From Candidatus Nitrosotalea okcheonensis (GTDB lineage: Archaea; Thermoproteota; Nitrososphaeria; Nitrososphaerales; Nitrosopumilaceae), in contig NZ_LT841358.1 in assembly GCF_900177045.1 (NCBI RefSeq), forward strand, positions 1,876,451-1,940,450: a DNA stretch of 64,000 nt. Reading direction: 5' to 3'. The number at the start of each line of letters is the position of its first letter. Position 1 is the first letter of the stretch. A program made the position numbers and the translations under genes. Positions 9,210-17,345 of the stretch are shown one piece after another. The notes below the pieces were generated by a model. That model was given only the letters and a program-made list of their open reading frames with translations, ran no database searches and was not told where the DNA came from.

Positions 9210-9910
9210 TGGATGTAAAAAGAAGATACGTTATTCCAGGTGATGTGATAGCAACTGGGCCTTTACGACCTGAACAAAACGTGTATCAAGATGGCGATAG
9301 AATGATTTCAACGTGCATTGGGATATCTGAAATTTTTGAAAATTCTGTTAAAGTGATTCCTCTCACTGGAGGATATATGCCAAAAACAAATGACTTGGTC
9401 ATTGGCAAAGTAATTGGAACCTCGCCCCTCTCTTGGGAATTTGACATAAACTCGTGTTTTGTTGGATTTTTACCTGCCCAAGATGTTTTTGGTCGAGACT
9501 ATTCTCCTACTAAGGATGAGCTAAAACAAAGACTCGATATTGGTGATTTGGTTGCAACCAGAATTGCTAATTTTGATAGATCGAGAGATCCTCTTCTTAC
9601 AGTACAGGACAGAGATCTTGGCAAGATCGAATCCGGTGAGCTAGTTACGATATCGCCAAGCAAAGTGCCTAGACTGATTGGTAAACGCGGTTCTATGATT
9701 CAAACAATAGAGATGGCTACTAAAGCAATTATTACAATAGGTCAAAACGGATGGATAGTAATATCCTGTGAAGATTCCGAGGGATTATTAAAGGCAGTAG
9801 AAGCAGTGAAAATGATTGATGCTCTTGCGCATACGCCGAACTTGACTGAAAGAGTCAAATCCATGCTTGGAGTATCAGATGGTGAAAATAATGACACAAT
9901 TAATGACTGA
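9206..9910 (+). CDS. rrp4: Exosome RNA-binding subunit Rrp4
   Basis: A 234-residue cap subunit of the archaeal exosome. It has an N-terminal L-shaped domain (YVIPGDVIATGPL), a central S1 domain (VIGTSPLSWEFDIN...VATRI, about residues 60-140) and a C-terminal KH domain with KVPRLIGKRGSMIQTIE near residue 155. It binds RNA and threads it to the Rrp41/42 ring. It is coupled to SBDS upstream by ATGA and overlaps the rrp41 reading frame at its 3' end. Confidence 0.94.
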   Translation: MMDVKRRYVIPGDVIATGPLRPEQNVYQDGDRMISTCIGISEIFENSVKVIPLTGGYMPKTNDLVIGKVIGTSPLSWEFDINSCFVGFLPAQDVFGRDYSPTKDELKQRLDIGDLVATRIANFDRSRDPLLTVQDRDLGKIESGELVTISPSKVPRLIGKRGSMIQTIEMATKAIITIGQNGWIVISCEDSEGLLKAVEAVKMIDALAHTPNLTERVKSMLGVSDGENNDTIND

Positions 9911-10607
9911 AGATGGAATTAGATGTGATGGACGGAGATTAGACGAGCTTAGAAACATCTCTATCAAAGTTGGAGTACTAAAGAATGCAGATGGTTCTGC
10001 ATATATTGAATTTGGAAAAAATAAGATTTTGGCAGGAGTCTTTGGCCCACGAGATGTTCATCCAAAACATATGGCAAATCCAGATTCTGGAATTCTTCGC
10101 TGCAGATATCACATGTCTCCTTTCTCTGTAACAGAAAGAAAGAATCCTGCTCCATCGAGAAGAGAGATTGAGATCTCCAAAGTTATCAAGGAAGCATTGC
10201 AACCTGCGGTAATACTAAAAGACTATCCACGTACTGTAATCGATGTATTCATCGAAGTTCTTCAAGCAGATGGTGGCTCAAGATGTGCTGCACTTGATGC
10301 AGCAGCTGTTGCTCTTGCTGATGCCGGTATACCAATGCGCGACTTGGTATCTGCATGTGCAGCAGGTAAGGTAGCAGACAGGATAGTCTTAGATGTAAAT
10401 AATGAAGAAGATCAGGAAGGGCAGGCAGACATGCCAGTGGCATTGATGCCAAATATGGGAAACATTACACTTTTGCAGCTTGATGGTATACTAAAACCAG
10501 AAGAGTTCAAAACATGCATGCAAACTGCTCTGGTAGGTTGCAAACGTGTTTATGAAGTTCAACGAAAAGCATTAATGGAAAAATACTTTCAAAACGGTGA
10601 GCAATAA
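9891..10607 (+). CDS. rrp41: Exosome catalytic subunit Rrp41
   Basis: An RNase PH-fold phosphorolytic subunit with GIRCDGRRLDELR at the start and the IDVFIEVLQADGGSRCAA core. The reading frame is open from 9867, but ATGs at 9891 and 9903 fit the family's usual short leader before DGIRCDGRR. I chose 9891, which has GGTG about 10 bases upstream; the overlap with rrp4 is then 20 bases. The product (about 238 residues) would form the hexameric ring with Rrp42 and carry the phosphate and RNA-binding residues. Confidence 0.93.
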   Translation: MTQLMTEDGIRCDGRRLDELRNISIKVGVLKNADGSAYIEFGKNKILAGVFGPRDVHPKHMANPDSGILRCRYHMSPFSVTERKNPAPSRREIEISKVIKEALQPAVILKDYPRTVIDVFIEVLQADGGSRCAALDAAAVALADAGIPMRDLVSACAAGKVADRIVLDVNNEEDQEGQADMPVALMPNMGNITLLQLDGILKPEEFKTCMQTALVGCKRVYEVQRKALMEKYFQNGEQ

Positions 10608-10609
10608 AA

Positions 10610-11413
10610 TTGAATTCTCTAATATTAGATCAACTAAAACGAGATAAGATTCTTGATCTCCTCAAGACTGGGAAAAGAATTGATGGGAGAGCACTTGATG
10701 AACAAAGACCACTAGTTATCGAAACAGGGGTTATTCCAAAGGCCAATGGTTCTGCCAGAGTAAAATTAGGAGATACTGAAATTATAACCGGCGTAAAAAT
10801 ACAACCTGATAAACCGTTTCCAGATCTTGGAGACAAGGGAATTCTTATCTGCACCGCAGAAATCTTACCACTTGCAGATCCTAATGCAGAGCCTGGACCG
10901 CCAAATGAGGAAGTCATCGAACTTGCGCGAGTTGTTGACAGGGGAATAAGAGAAACTGAAATGATTGATTTACATCAACTAGTTTTAATTGAAAATAAAT
11001 CTGTTATTGGAATGTTCATTGATAGCAGCGTGATTGATTCTGGTGGAAATCTATTTGATGCCTGTTCTTATGCATCGGTAGCTGGTATTCTTTCTTGTTC
11101 TGTTCCAAAATATAAAATAGAAAATGAGGTGCCGGTTCTTGTAGAGGGTGTAACATCCAAACCTCCGATAAAGACACTACCTGTATCTGTCACCATGGCA
11201 AGAATTGGTGACTATATTGTTATTGATCCCACTAGGGATGAGGAATCTTGTATGGATGCAAGAATTACAATTACAACCAATTCTGATGGAAATATTTGTG
11301 CTGTACAAAAGGGAGGAAGTGACGGATTTACTGCTGAGCAGCTCTTACGATGCTCTGAAATGGCACTTACTGTAGGAAGGAAAATAAGGAAGCAATTTGA
11401 GCAGTTGATGTAG
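10610..11413 (+). CDS. rrp42: Exosome ring subunit Rrp42
   Basis: A 267-residue RNase PH-fold partner of Rrp41. Family signatures are GKRIDGRALDEQRPLVIETG and the ANGSARVKLGDTEIITGVK strand. Rrp42 is non-catalytic itself but completes the active site at the Rrp41 interface. The start is TTG at 10610, two bases after the rrp41 stop; no nearer ATG gives the expected N-terminus. It is followed after 1 base by rpl37ae, keeping the archaeal exosome superoperon order. Confidence 0.93.
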   Translation: MNSLILDQLKRDKILDLLKTGKRIDGRALDEQRPLVIETGVIPKANGSARVKLGDTEIITGVKIQPDKPFPDLGDKGILICTAEILPLADPNAEPGPPNEEVIELARVVDRGIRETEMIDLHQLVLIENKSVIGMFIDSSVIDSGGNLFDACSYASVAGILSCSVPKYKIENEVPVLVEGVTSKPPIKTLPVSVTMARIGDYIVIDPTRDEESCMDARITITTNSDGNICAVQKGGSDGFTAEQLLRCSEMALTVGRKIRKQFEQLM

Positions 11414-11414
11414 A

Positions 11415-11630
11415 ATGGTAAAAAGTAAAACTTCCTCGCTCAAAGGACTTGGTCAGAAATATGGTCTCAAACCAAGAAAAAAATACACCTCAATACATAG
11501 GCAACTAAAAGCACAGAGAAAATGCCCTGAGTGTGGTTCTGAGAGATTTGGAAGGGAGGCAGTAGGAATCTGGGCTTGTAAAAAATGCAATTTTAAAGTA
11601 GCAGGCTTGGCATACGATGTCAAACTATAA
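11415..11630 (+). CDS. rpl37ae: 50S ribosomal protein L37Ae (eL43)
   Basis: A 71-residue zinc-ribbon ribosomal protein. It has a basic N-terminus (GLGQKYGLKPRKKY), then CPECGSERFGREAVGIWACK with a second CxxC right after, forming a Cx2C-Cx2C zinc site. It sits between rrp42 and pcc1, overlapping pcc1 by 14 bases. In many other archaea rpoP follows here; it is absent in this window. Confidence 0.94.
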   Translation: MVKSKTSSLKGLGQKYGLKPRKKYTSIHRQLKAQRKCPECGSERFGREAVGIWACKKCNFKVAGLAYDVKL

Positions 11631-11859
11631 TGCCAAAATAGAAATTTCTGCTGGAAAAAGAACAAAATCAATTTTTCACTCTGTTGAAACTGATAACAAA
11701 TTTTACGACGAGAATCCGACAAAAACAAATTTTTTGCTTGGTAAAAAAATAATGATTATGATTGATGCACAAGAAATTTCACACCTACGTGCCAATCTGA
11801 ATTCTACGTTGAGACTTGTACAAGCAAGTAATGACTCGATTGAATCGGTAAAGATATAA
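11617..11859 (+). CDS. pcc1: KEOPS complex subunit Pcc1
   Basis: An 80-residue protein with the Pcc1 helix ISHLRANLNSTLRLVQAS at about residues 53-70 and preceding beta strands. Pcc1 dimerises the KEOPS complex that makes t6A at tRNA position 37. The ATG at 11617 lies inside rpl37ae in another frame; a nearby ATG at 11631 is out of frame. The N-terminal half is more divergent than usual, so the assignment rests on the C-terminal helix and on the conserved position between rpl37ae and the prefoldin gene. Confidence 0.78.
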   Translation: MSNYNAKIEISAGKRTKSIFHSVETDNKFYDENPTKTNFLLGKKIMIMIDAQEISHLRANLNSTLRLVQASNDSIESVKI

Positions 11860-11882
11860 GCAAAACAGATGGTCAGACAGTC

Positions 11883-12278
11883 ATGTCTGTAGGAGAACAA
11901 CAAATTCCTCCATGGTTGCAGGAACAGGTAGGTAGAATGCAGCAATTGCAACAAAATCTCCAATCCATAATGATGCAGAAACAACATCTTGAATCGGAAC
12001 ATTTGGAAACTGAGCGAGCACTTGAAGTTCTACAAAAGGCAACTGATGATGACATTGTTTACAAAACAGCAGGATCAATTCTTGTCAAGTCTACCAAGGC
12101 TGTATTGCTTTCAGAATTAGAAGAAAAAAAAGAGCTTGCAAATACGAGGCTTACAGTGTTGTCCAAACAGGAATCAAGAATAAAAGAAAACCTCAAAGAA
12201 GCCGAAACCAAAATACGGGAAATGCTGAGAGGACCTACTACACCGCCAGGACCGCAAAAGACAGATGTTCCTAAATAA
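11883..12278 (+). CDS. pfdB: Prefoldin beta subunit
   Basis: A 131-residue co-chaperone subunit with two coiled-coil helices (about 10-55 and 75-118) flanking a short beta hairpin with DDDIVYKTAGSILVK, the typical prefoldin beta layout. It captures unfolded proteins for the thermosome. The C-terminal GPTTPPGPQKTDVPK is a short Pro-rich tail beyond the family core. It lies 23 bases after pcc1 in the conserved archaeal order. Confidence 0.92.
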   Translation: MSVGEQQIPPWLQEQVGRMQQLQQNLQSIMMQKQHLESEHLETERALEVLQKATDDDIVYKTAGSILVKSTKAVLLSELEEKKELANTRLTVLSKQESRIKENLKEAETKIREMLRGPTTPPGPQKTDVPK

Positions 12279-12305
12279 AATATTTTACAGAAACATGATG
12301 ATTTA

Positions 12306-12992
12306 ATGAAAATTAACGATCTTCGAATGGTAATTGACGAAAGGGAAAGAAAGAGCGGAATACCTGATCTAATAAAAAACATTGGTGTGAAAGTGGAGAT
12401 GATGACTTTGCCTGTGGGAGACTATATTGTTGCACCTGAAACCATAGTGGAAAGAAAAAGCGTTAATGACTTTATCTCGTCAGTTTTTGACGGACGATTG
12501 TTTGATCAATGTAGTAGACTAAAAGAACACTTTGAGCATCCTGCCATTGTAATTGAGGGAAATGTTGACGAAATAGACAAAATTACAGAAAATCCACTCG
12601 TATTTTATGGTGCGCTGTCTTCTGTAATATTGGATTTTAAAATACCTGTAATACCAACTCCTAATGCATCACATACAGCTAAACTATTGATATCCATGTG
12701 TGCAAGACAGGATGCAGTAAAGGGACCATTTCTTAAAAAAATTAGAAAATCTGGTGATCTAAAACAGCAGCAACTATCAATTTTGTGTAGTCTGCCTGGT
12801 GTCGGAGAAAAACTTGCTACACGGATGCTAGAAAAATTTGGCTCTACGAGCAATTCGTTGAATGCATCATCTGTAGAACTGTCAAAAATAAATGGAATGG
12901 GAGAATCTCGAGCTCAAAAGATACGTAAAATACTTGATACCAAAAACAAGGATGAAAAAAAGACTGATCAAAAAACATTACATGATGTATGA
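12306..12992 (+). CDS. xpf: XPF/ERCC4-type structure-specific endonuclease (short form)
   Basis: A 228-residue nuclease with an ERCC4 domain (about 7-135) followed by tandem helix-hairpin-helix motifs (about 150-215). Catalytic motif: DERERKSG near residue 12 and VERKSVNDF near residue 48, the V/IERKxxxD signature. HhH motif: LCSLPGVGEKLATRMLEKFG. No N-terminal helicase is present, so it is the short crenarchaeal/thaumarchaeal form that cleaves 3' flaps and forks and usually works with PCNA. A PCNA-binding tail is not obvious in the lysine-rich C-terminus. The start is 28 bases after pfdB. Confidence 0.9.
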   Translation: MKINDLRMVIDERERKSGIPDLIKNIGVKVEMMTLPVGDYIVAPETIVERKSVNDFISSVFDGRLFDQCSRLKEHFEHPAIVIEGNVDEIDKITENPLVFYGALSSVILDFKIPVIPTPNASHTAKLLISMCARQDAVKGPFLKKIRKSGDLKQQQLSILCSLPGVGEKLATRMLEKFGSTSNSLNASSVELSKINGMGESRAQKIRKILDTKNKDEKKTDQKTLHDV

Positions 12993-13035
12993 CAGATTAT
13001 TCAAATATGCCCCAAGCATTCTAATCAAATAATTG

Positions 13036-13791
13036 ATGTCTTCACATCAGTGGTTGGCAGAACACTACAATGATCCGGATCTCGTGATACTGGATTCTCG
13101 TGGGAATGTTCCATATTCATATGCACATATTCCAAACTCTCAGCCTTTGGGAATTGAAAAAGTTGTACAAACTAATCAGTATGGAGCAAATATTGTAATT
13201 GAAAATGATCAAGCGGCAACTCTGTTTGGTTCACTTGGGATTGATGAATCAAAAACTGTCATAATATACGGAGACTATCTGGATCCTTCTGCTGCCAGAA
13301 TAGCCTGGACATTTTTATATTTTGGGCACGAAAAGACAAAAATTCTTGATATTGGAATGACAACATGGCAGAAAAAAGGTCTTCCAATTACCCGAGACAT
13401 TCCAAAACCTACGGGTGCAACATTTATTCCAAAAATAAATTCTTTGATAAGAATTGAAGCAGAGGAACTTTATAAAAAACTTGATACTGTCATCACTATT
13501 GACACTAGATCTCTTCAAGAATTCATGGCAGGTAGGATACCATATTCAATACTTTTTCCTTTTACTGATGGTGTAGGAGATGATGGTTCTCTCTTTAAAG
13601 ACAAAGATGAACTCTTGAGGATTTTTAACGAGCAACAAATACCTAAAGACAAAGAACTGGTATGTTATTGTGCACTTGGACATAGGGCCGCAAATGTTTT
13701 TACCCAATTACGACTAGCTGGATATGAAAACGTAAAGCTATATGATGGATCTTTTGCGGACTGGGTTGGAAGAAGACTTACTCTGGGATGA
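13036..13791 (+). CDS. Two-domain rhodanese-type sulfurtransferase
   Basis: A tandem rhodanese protein of about 251 residues. The N-terminal domain is catalytically dead (no Cys loop), and the C-terminal active loop is CYCALGHRA. It moves sulfane sulfur from thiosulfate or 3-mercaptopyruvate to an acceptor. ATG 13036 is preferred over the TTG at 13033 because the family begins with a short helix of this kind. It overlaps the convergent nob1 gene by 54 bases. A paralogue with a different active loop lies at 15151, with nob1 and nadK between them. Confidence 0.88.
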   Translation: MSSHQWLAEHYNDPDLVILDSRGNVPYSYAHIPNSQPLGIEKVVQTNQYGANIVIENDQAATLFGSLGIDESKTVIIYGDYLDPSAARIAWTFLYFGHEKTKILDIGMTTWQKKGLPITRDIPKPTGATFIPKINSLIRIEAEELYKKLDTVITIDTRSLQEFMAGRIPYSILFPFTDGVGDDGSLFKDKDELLRIFNEQQIPKDKELVCYCALGHRAANVFTQLRLAGYENVKLYDGSFADWVGRRLTLG

Positions 13792-14256
13792 TTTTTTCTT
13801 TAATTTACTTCCACATATTGGACAATCTGACATTTTCTCAAAGTTCTTGTTACAAGCCGGACAAGAATACACACTATCCAACGCCTTGAATATTCCCTTG
13901 GTCATTATTGGGATGACTCTGAAATTCAAGTGTCTGGCAACATTTGATACAGTATAATCATCGGTCACTAATTCGCCATCTAACTGCACACACAATGCAA
14001 GTACCGATATGTCTTCTTTTGATAATTCAGAAAGATCTCCTGTTTGCTTTGACTTTTCCAAAACAATACTGGTGAACTTTTCTTCTGGCTCTATAATCTT
14101 TAATCTGCCTAAATCGATGAGAGTTTGTACTGCATCATGACTTTTTTTAATATGTTTGATCTCTTCAAAAACTAGAGGAGTTGTAAATCCTTGTTCTTGT
14201 GAAGAAAATGGAACTCCTGCATAAAATGAGGTGGCATCTAGTATTCTAGAAACCAA
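13738..14256 (-). CDS. nob1: rRNA maturation endonuclease Nob1 (PIN domain plus zinc ribbon)
   Basis: A 172-residue endoribonuclease expected to cut the 3' end of 16S rRNA. The PIN domain shows D7 (ILDATSFYAG), acidic ELSKEDISVLAL and ELVTDDYTVSNVA. A C-terminal zinc ribbon follows: CPACNKNFEKMSDCPICG. A basic tail (KKKSSQSKSSSNPVRKR) ends it. It overlaps nadK by 11 bases upstream, so the two are cotranscribed. Length and domain order match archaeal Nob1. Confidence 0.88.
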   Translation of the reverse strand: MVSRILDATSFYAGVPFSSQEQGFTTPLVFEEIKHIKKSHDAVQTLIDLGRLKIIEPEEKFTSIVLEKSKQTGDLSELSKEDISVLALCVQLDGELVTDDYTVSNVARHLNFRVIPIMTKGIFKALDSVYSCPACNKNFEKMSDCPICGSKLKKKSSQSKSSSNPVRKRSII

Positions 14257-15061
14257 GCTTACTCATCTGTCTTAGACCTTGTTTTTTCAGTCTTACAAAT
14301 ACTGCATGTTTCTTATATTTTCTAATGGTTATCACCTCGTCAAATCTAGCAGTTTTGATCACTTGGGCATCCATGATTATGTTTGAATCGTGATTACTTG
14401 TGATCTCAATTTTTTCATCAGGAACCACAATTGATGGTAATTTGTTGACTGGTGCAACCGGTGTTATGATAAGGACGTCTAAACTTTCATGAAGAATTGG
14501 ACCTCCTAGTGAGTATGAATGGCCCGTTGAACCGCTTGGAGTTGCAACAATCACTCCGTCCATTTTCTGTGTTACTGTATCACTTTGAAATTTGATCTCA
14601 AACAATGATGTCTTTGTCAAATTTTGCCTATTGATGTAAATCTCATTTAATGCTGGAGGAAAGTCTTGTCCTCCACACGAAGCAACCACCCGTGTTCGCC
14701 TGTCAAAAAAAATCTTGTCTGCAATAATTTGTTCAATGGCGGTATCGATTTGAGGAAGTGTTATTTCTGATAATATGCCTCTGTTTCCCCCGACATTTAT
14801 TGCAAGATTTGGTACCTCGTTTTCTAAATATCTGAAAGTTCGTAAAGTTGTTCCATCTCCCCCCAAGGTGATTGTCAAGTCAAGTTTTGTGGTCTTGAGA
14901 TCTTCTAAATCATTGATTTTTCTGGCTCCATCTACATCCACAGGCGAAACAGTGTATACCTTGATTTTTTTTGCAAGTAGCTTTCTCGCAACTTTTTTCA
15001 CTGCATCCTCCGATTCACTTGAACCGACTTTGCTTACTAGTGCAACATTGTGTAGTTCCAA
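14246..15061 (-). CDS. nadK: NAD kinase
   Basis: A 271-residue ATP/polyP-NAD kinase making NADP+. The GGDGTTLRTFRYLE loop is near residue 67, NEIYINR near residue 142 and a glycine-rich ATPSGSTGHSYSLGGP near 175. Length and order of these motifs are normal for archaea. It is cotranscribed with nob1. The 89-base gap to the divergent sulfurtransferase gene at 15151 holds both promoters. Confidence 0.92.
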   Translation of the reverse strand: MELHNVALVSKVGSSESEDAVKKVARKLLAKKIKVYTVSPVDVDGARKINDLEDLKTTKLDLTITLGGDGTTLRTFRYLENEVPNLAINVGGNRGILSEITLPQIDTAIEQIIADKIFFDRRTRVVASCGGQDFPPALNEIYINRQNLTKTSLFEIKFQSDTVTQKMDGVIVATPSGSTGHSYSLGGPILHESLDVLIITPVAPVNKLPSIVVPDEKIEITSNHDSNIIMDAQVIKTARFDEVITIRKYKKHAVFVRLKKQGLRQMSKLGF

Positions 15062-15150
15062 TAGAAATTACTAATTTTAATTTCACTTAAAAAGCATCTG
15101 ATGAGCATAAAATATTAAGGACCTTTCGAGTCTAGTATGATAGAGACAAA

Positions 15151-15993
15151 ATGAATCCTGTACAACAAGTTTTAGTTGACACTGAAACCATATCAAAAAA
15201 TCTGGGCAATAACTCTTTAAAAATTGTAGAAGTGGACTATGATCCTGAGAACGCATACAGACAAGGACATCTGAAAGGGGCAAGTCTTATCTGGTGGAAG
15301 CGTGACATTAACGATCCAATCACCAGAGATATAATCAACAAGTCCCAGTTTGAGGACTTGTTGTCACGAAATGGAATAACAACACAGTCTGAAGTTATCT
15401 TGTATGGTGACTTTAATAATTGGTTTGCTGCGTTTGTATTTTGGATATTCAAGTATTATGGACATGAAAATGTAAAGATAATGAATGGTGGAAGAAAAAA
15501 ATGGGAAATTGAAAGCAGATCTTATACAAAGGATGAACCACAAATACAAAAAACAAACTATGTTGCACAGCCACCAAATGAAGGACTCCGTGCATATCTC
15601 TTTGATGTAAGAAGGTCACTTGACAAAAGAGATACAGTCTTAGTTGATGTACGTTCACCAAAAGAATTCTCAGGCGAAATAACTGCTCCTGCAGAATATC
15701 CAATGGAGCATGCTCAAAGAGGGGGACACATTCCAAATGCGCGCAATATTCCTTGGGCCAGTGCAGTAAATGACACTGATGGTACTTTCAAATCCGTGGA
15801 AGAACTAAAGAAAATTTATGAAACAAAAGGCATTACACCAGACAAGGATGTCATATGTTACTGTAGAATTGGAGAGAGATCTTCGCATACTTGGTTTGTT
15901 CTTAAATATTTACTTGGATATCCTCAGGTTAGAAACTATGATGGATCATGGACTGAATGGGGTAATATGATTGGAAACCCAATCGAAAAATAA
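15151..15993 (+). CDS. Two-domain rhodanese-type thiosulfate sulfurtransferase
   Basis: A 280-residue SseA/thiosulfate sulfurtransferase-like protein with two rhodanese domains. The active loop in the second domain is CYCRIGERS, the CRxGxR[ST] type associated with thiosulfate:cyanide sulfurtransferase activity. VDVRSPKEFSGE marks the second-domain start near residue 165. It differs in loop chemistry from the paralogue at 13036 (CALGHRA), so the two are unlikely to be redundant. The next gene starts inside its 3' end (23-base overlap). Confidence 0.9.
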   Translation: MNPVQQVLVDTETISKNLGNNSLKIVEVDYDPENAYRQGHLKGASLIWWKRDINDPITRDIINKSQFEDLLSRNGITTQSEVILYGDFNNWFAAFVFWIFKYYGHENVKIMNGGRKKWEIESRSYTKDEPQIQKTNYVAQPPNEGLRAYLFDVRRSLDKRDTVLVDVRSPKEFSGEITAPAEYPMEHAQRGGHIPNARNIPWASAVNDTDGTFKSVEELKKIYETKGITPDKDVICYCRIGERSSHTWFVLKYLLGYPQVRNYDGSWTEWGNMIGNPIEK

Positions 15994-16303
15994 CGAAACA
16001 GGCCAAGAACTGCCAATTCTAAAAAAAGGTATATTCTATACCATACTTGATGATCCAAATCACATCATACTGGAAGACAAGACTAAACGTGGTCTGACTG
16101 TACAAGAAAGATCGGTTGATGAAAAGTATGGTGTCTATTCGGATAAAGGGATGATCTATGATATGGATGGGATAGGGCATAAGGTGGTAATCCGGTGGTA
16201 TTTTCCAAGGGACAAGTATGGTTTTGATAACGTACTAGGATATGCAACTGAGATAGAACAGCGATATAGAAAGATCCGAGAAGAGACTTGTCCTGATTAT
16301 TAG
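15971..16303 (+). CDS. Hypothetical protein coupled to sulfurtransferase
   Basis: A 110-residue soluble protein with no family I recognise. A beta-rich core with YTILDDPNHIILEDKTKRG and a C-terminal helix ATEIEQRYRKIREETCPDY are visible. The start is TTG at 15971, inside the sulfurtransferase gene; no ATG lies near the beginning of the conserved-looking region, so a start further in is possible. The tight overlap suggests a role connected with the sulfurtransferase, but that is inference only. Confidence 0.6.
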   Translation: METQSKNNETGQELPILKKGIFYTILDDPNHIILEDKTKRGLTVQERSVDEKYGVYSDKGMIYDMDGIGHKVVIRWYFPRDKYGFDNVLGYATEIEQRYRKIREETCPDY

Positions 16304-16340
16304 GAAGCATTTTTAAACTCTTTTTCATTACACTAAACAG

Positions 16341-17294
16341 ATGTCACTCCTGTTGAAGGATAAAGTGTATACAGTTCAATCGGCCACATCAAAAAGAGGA
16401 GTCTATCCTTTACACAGCTACAAACTTGGTCTTTATCGTCTTCCTATAAAACTTGAAGACAGCTATGAAATTGATTCTATTGTTTCTGGGTTTAAGAAAG
16501 TCTTTGAAATGGATAAATTTGCTGACAGGATTTATGCCACATATCGCTGGAAAGAAGAAAATTTGCCAGATCCAGATGATTCGGGATACAAGTCTATAGA
16601 TCTCGAGGTTCAGGTTGAGATAGTAACTGGAGAAGTAGTAGACATGATCTATCAAATATATCCGGTTGAAAAATATGGTGATGGTCTCTGGGTTAAAGAT
16701 TATCGAAAGAAAGCCGATGCAAATGCAAAGATGATAATTGATACAATTTTACGAAATAGTGTCCTTGCTGATAAAATGCTAGAGCACGATGTAAAAATAA
16801 AACAAATGTCACAAGAGCAAGCTCTGAAGACCTTGGAAGAAATGACTCCATTAGCTCAAATAGTTCCTAATGCAAAGCCAAAACCAAAACCGGCAGCTCC
16901 GCAGCCTGGACAACAGGTTGCACAAGCAGAAGAACCTGAAACACCTTCTGGAGCCAAGCCAGGTCCAATCGATGTTGACTTTAAATCAAAACTCAAAGTT
17001 GTTGAGACCTTCACTGCACCATCTAGTCATAAGATCAAAGTATTTGGTCAACGAAAGGGTAACGAAATACTTGGAATTTGGGGAGAATTTGTTTCAGTTG
17101 ATTATGACATCTGTGTAGGTGATGGTGCATGCATAGATGCATGCCCTGTAAAAGTTTACGAATGGGCCGAGTTTGCAGGAAATCCAGCCTCTGATAAAAA
17201 ACCATTGATGGCACGAGAGCCTGATTGTATATTCTGTCTAGCTTGTGAAAACGTATGCCCAGTTCAAGCAATAAAAATATCCAAGAAAGGATAA
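16341..17294 (+). CDS. Large ferredoxin-type iron-sulfur protein with N-terminal extension
   Basis: A 317-residue protein. The first ~165 residues form an unrecognised alpha/beta domain, followed by a Pro/Ala/Gln-rich linker (about 172-215). A C-terminal di-cluster ferredoxin domain follows. Cluster motifs are CVGDGACIDACP, where Asp replaces one Cys as in 3Fe-4S sites of zinc/7Fe ferredoxins, and CIFCLACENVCP, a full 4Fe-4S site. The domain resembles archaeal zinc-type ferredoxins used as electron carriers for 2-oxoacid oxidoreductases. A TATA-like TTTTTAAA lies about 28 bases before the ATG, so the mRNA is probably leaderless. The fusion partner's role is unknown. Confidence 0.85.
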   Translation: MSLLLKDKVYTVQSATSKRGVYPLHSYKLGLYRLPIKLEDSYEIDSIVSGFKKVFEMDKFADRIYATYRWKEENLPDPDDSGYKSIDLEVQVEIVTGEVVDMIYQIYPVEKYGDGLWVKDYRKKADANAKMIIDTILRNSVLADKMLEHDVKIKQMSQEQALKTLEEMTPLAQIVPNAKPKPKPAAPQPGQQVAQAEEPETPSGAKPGPIDVDFKSKLKVVETFTAPSSHKIKVFGQRKGNEILGIWGEFVSVDYDICVGDGACIDACPVKVYEWAEFAGNPASDKKPLMAREPDCIFCLACENVCPVQAIKISKKG

Positions 17295-17345
17295 TGAAAA
17301 TTTTAGCGGTACGGCTATAAAGACTCTAGAGTTGAAAAACTCCAA

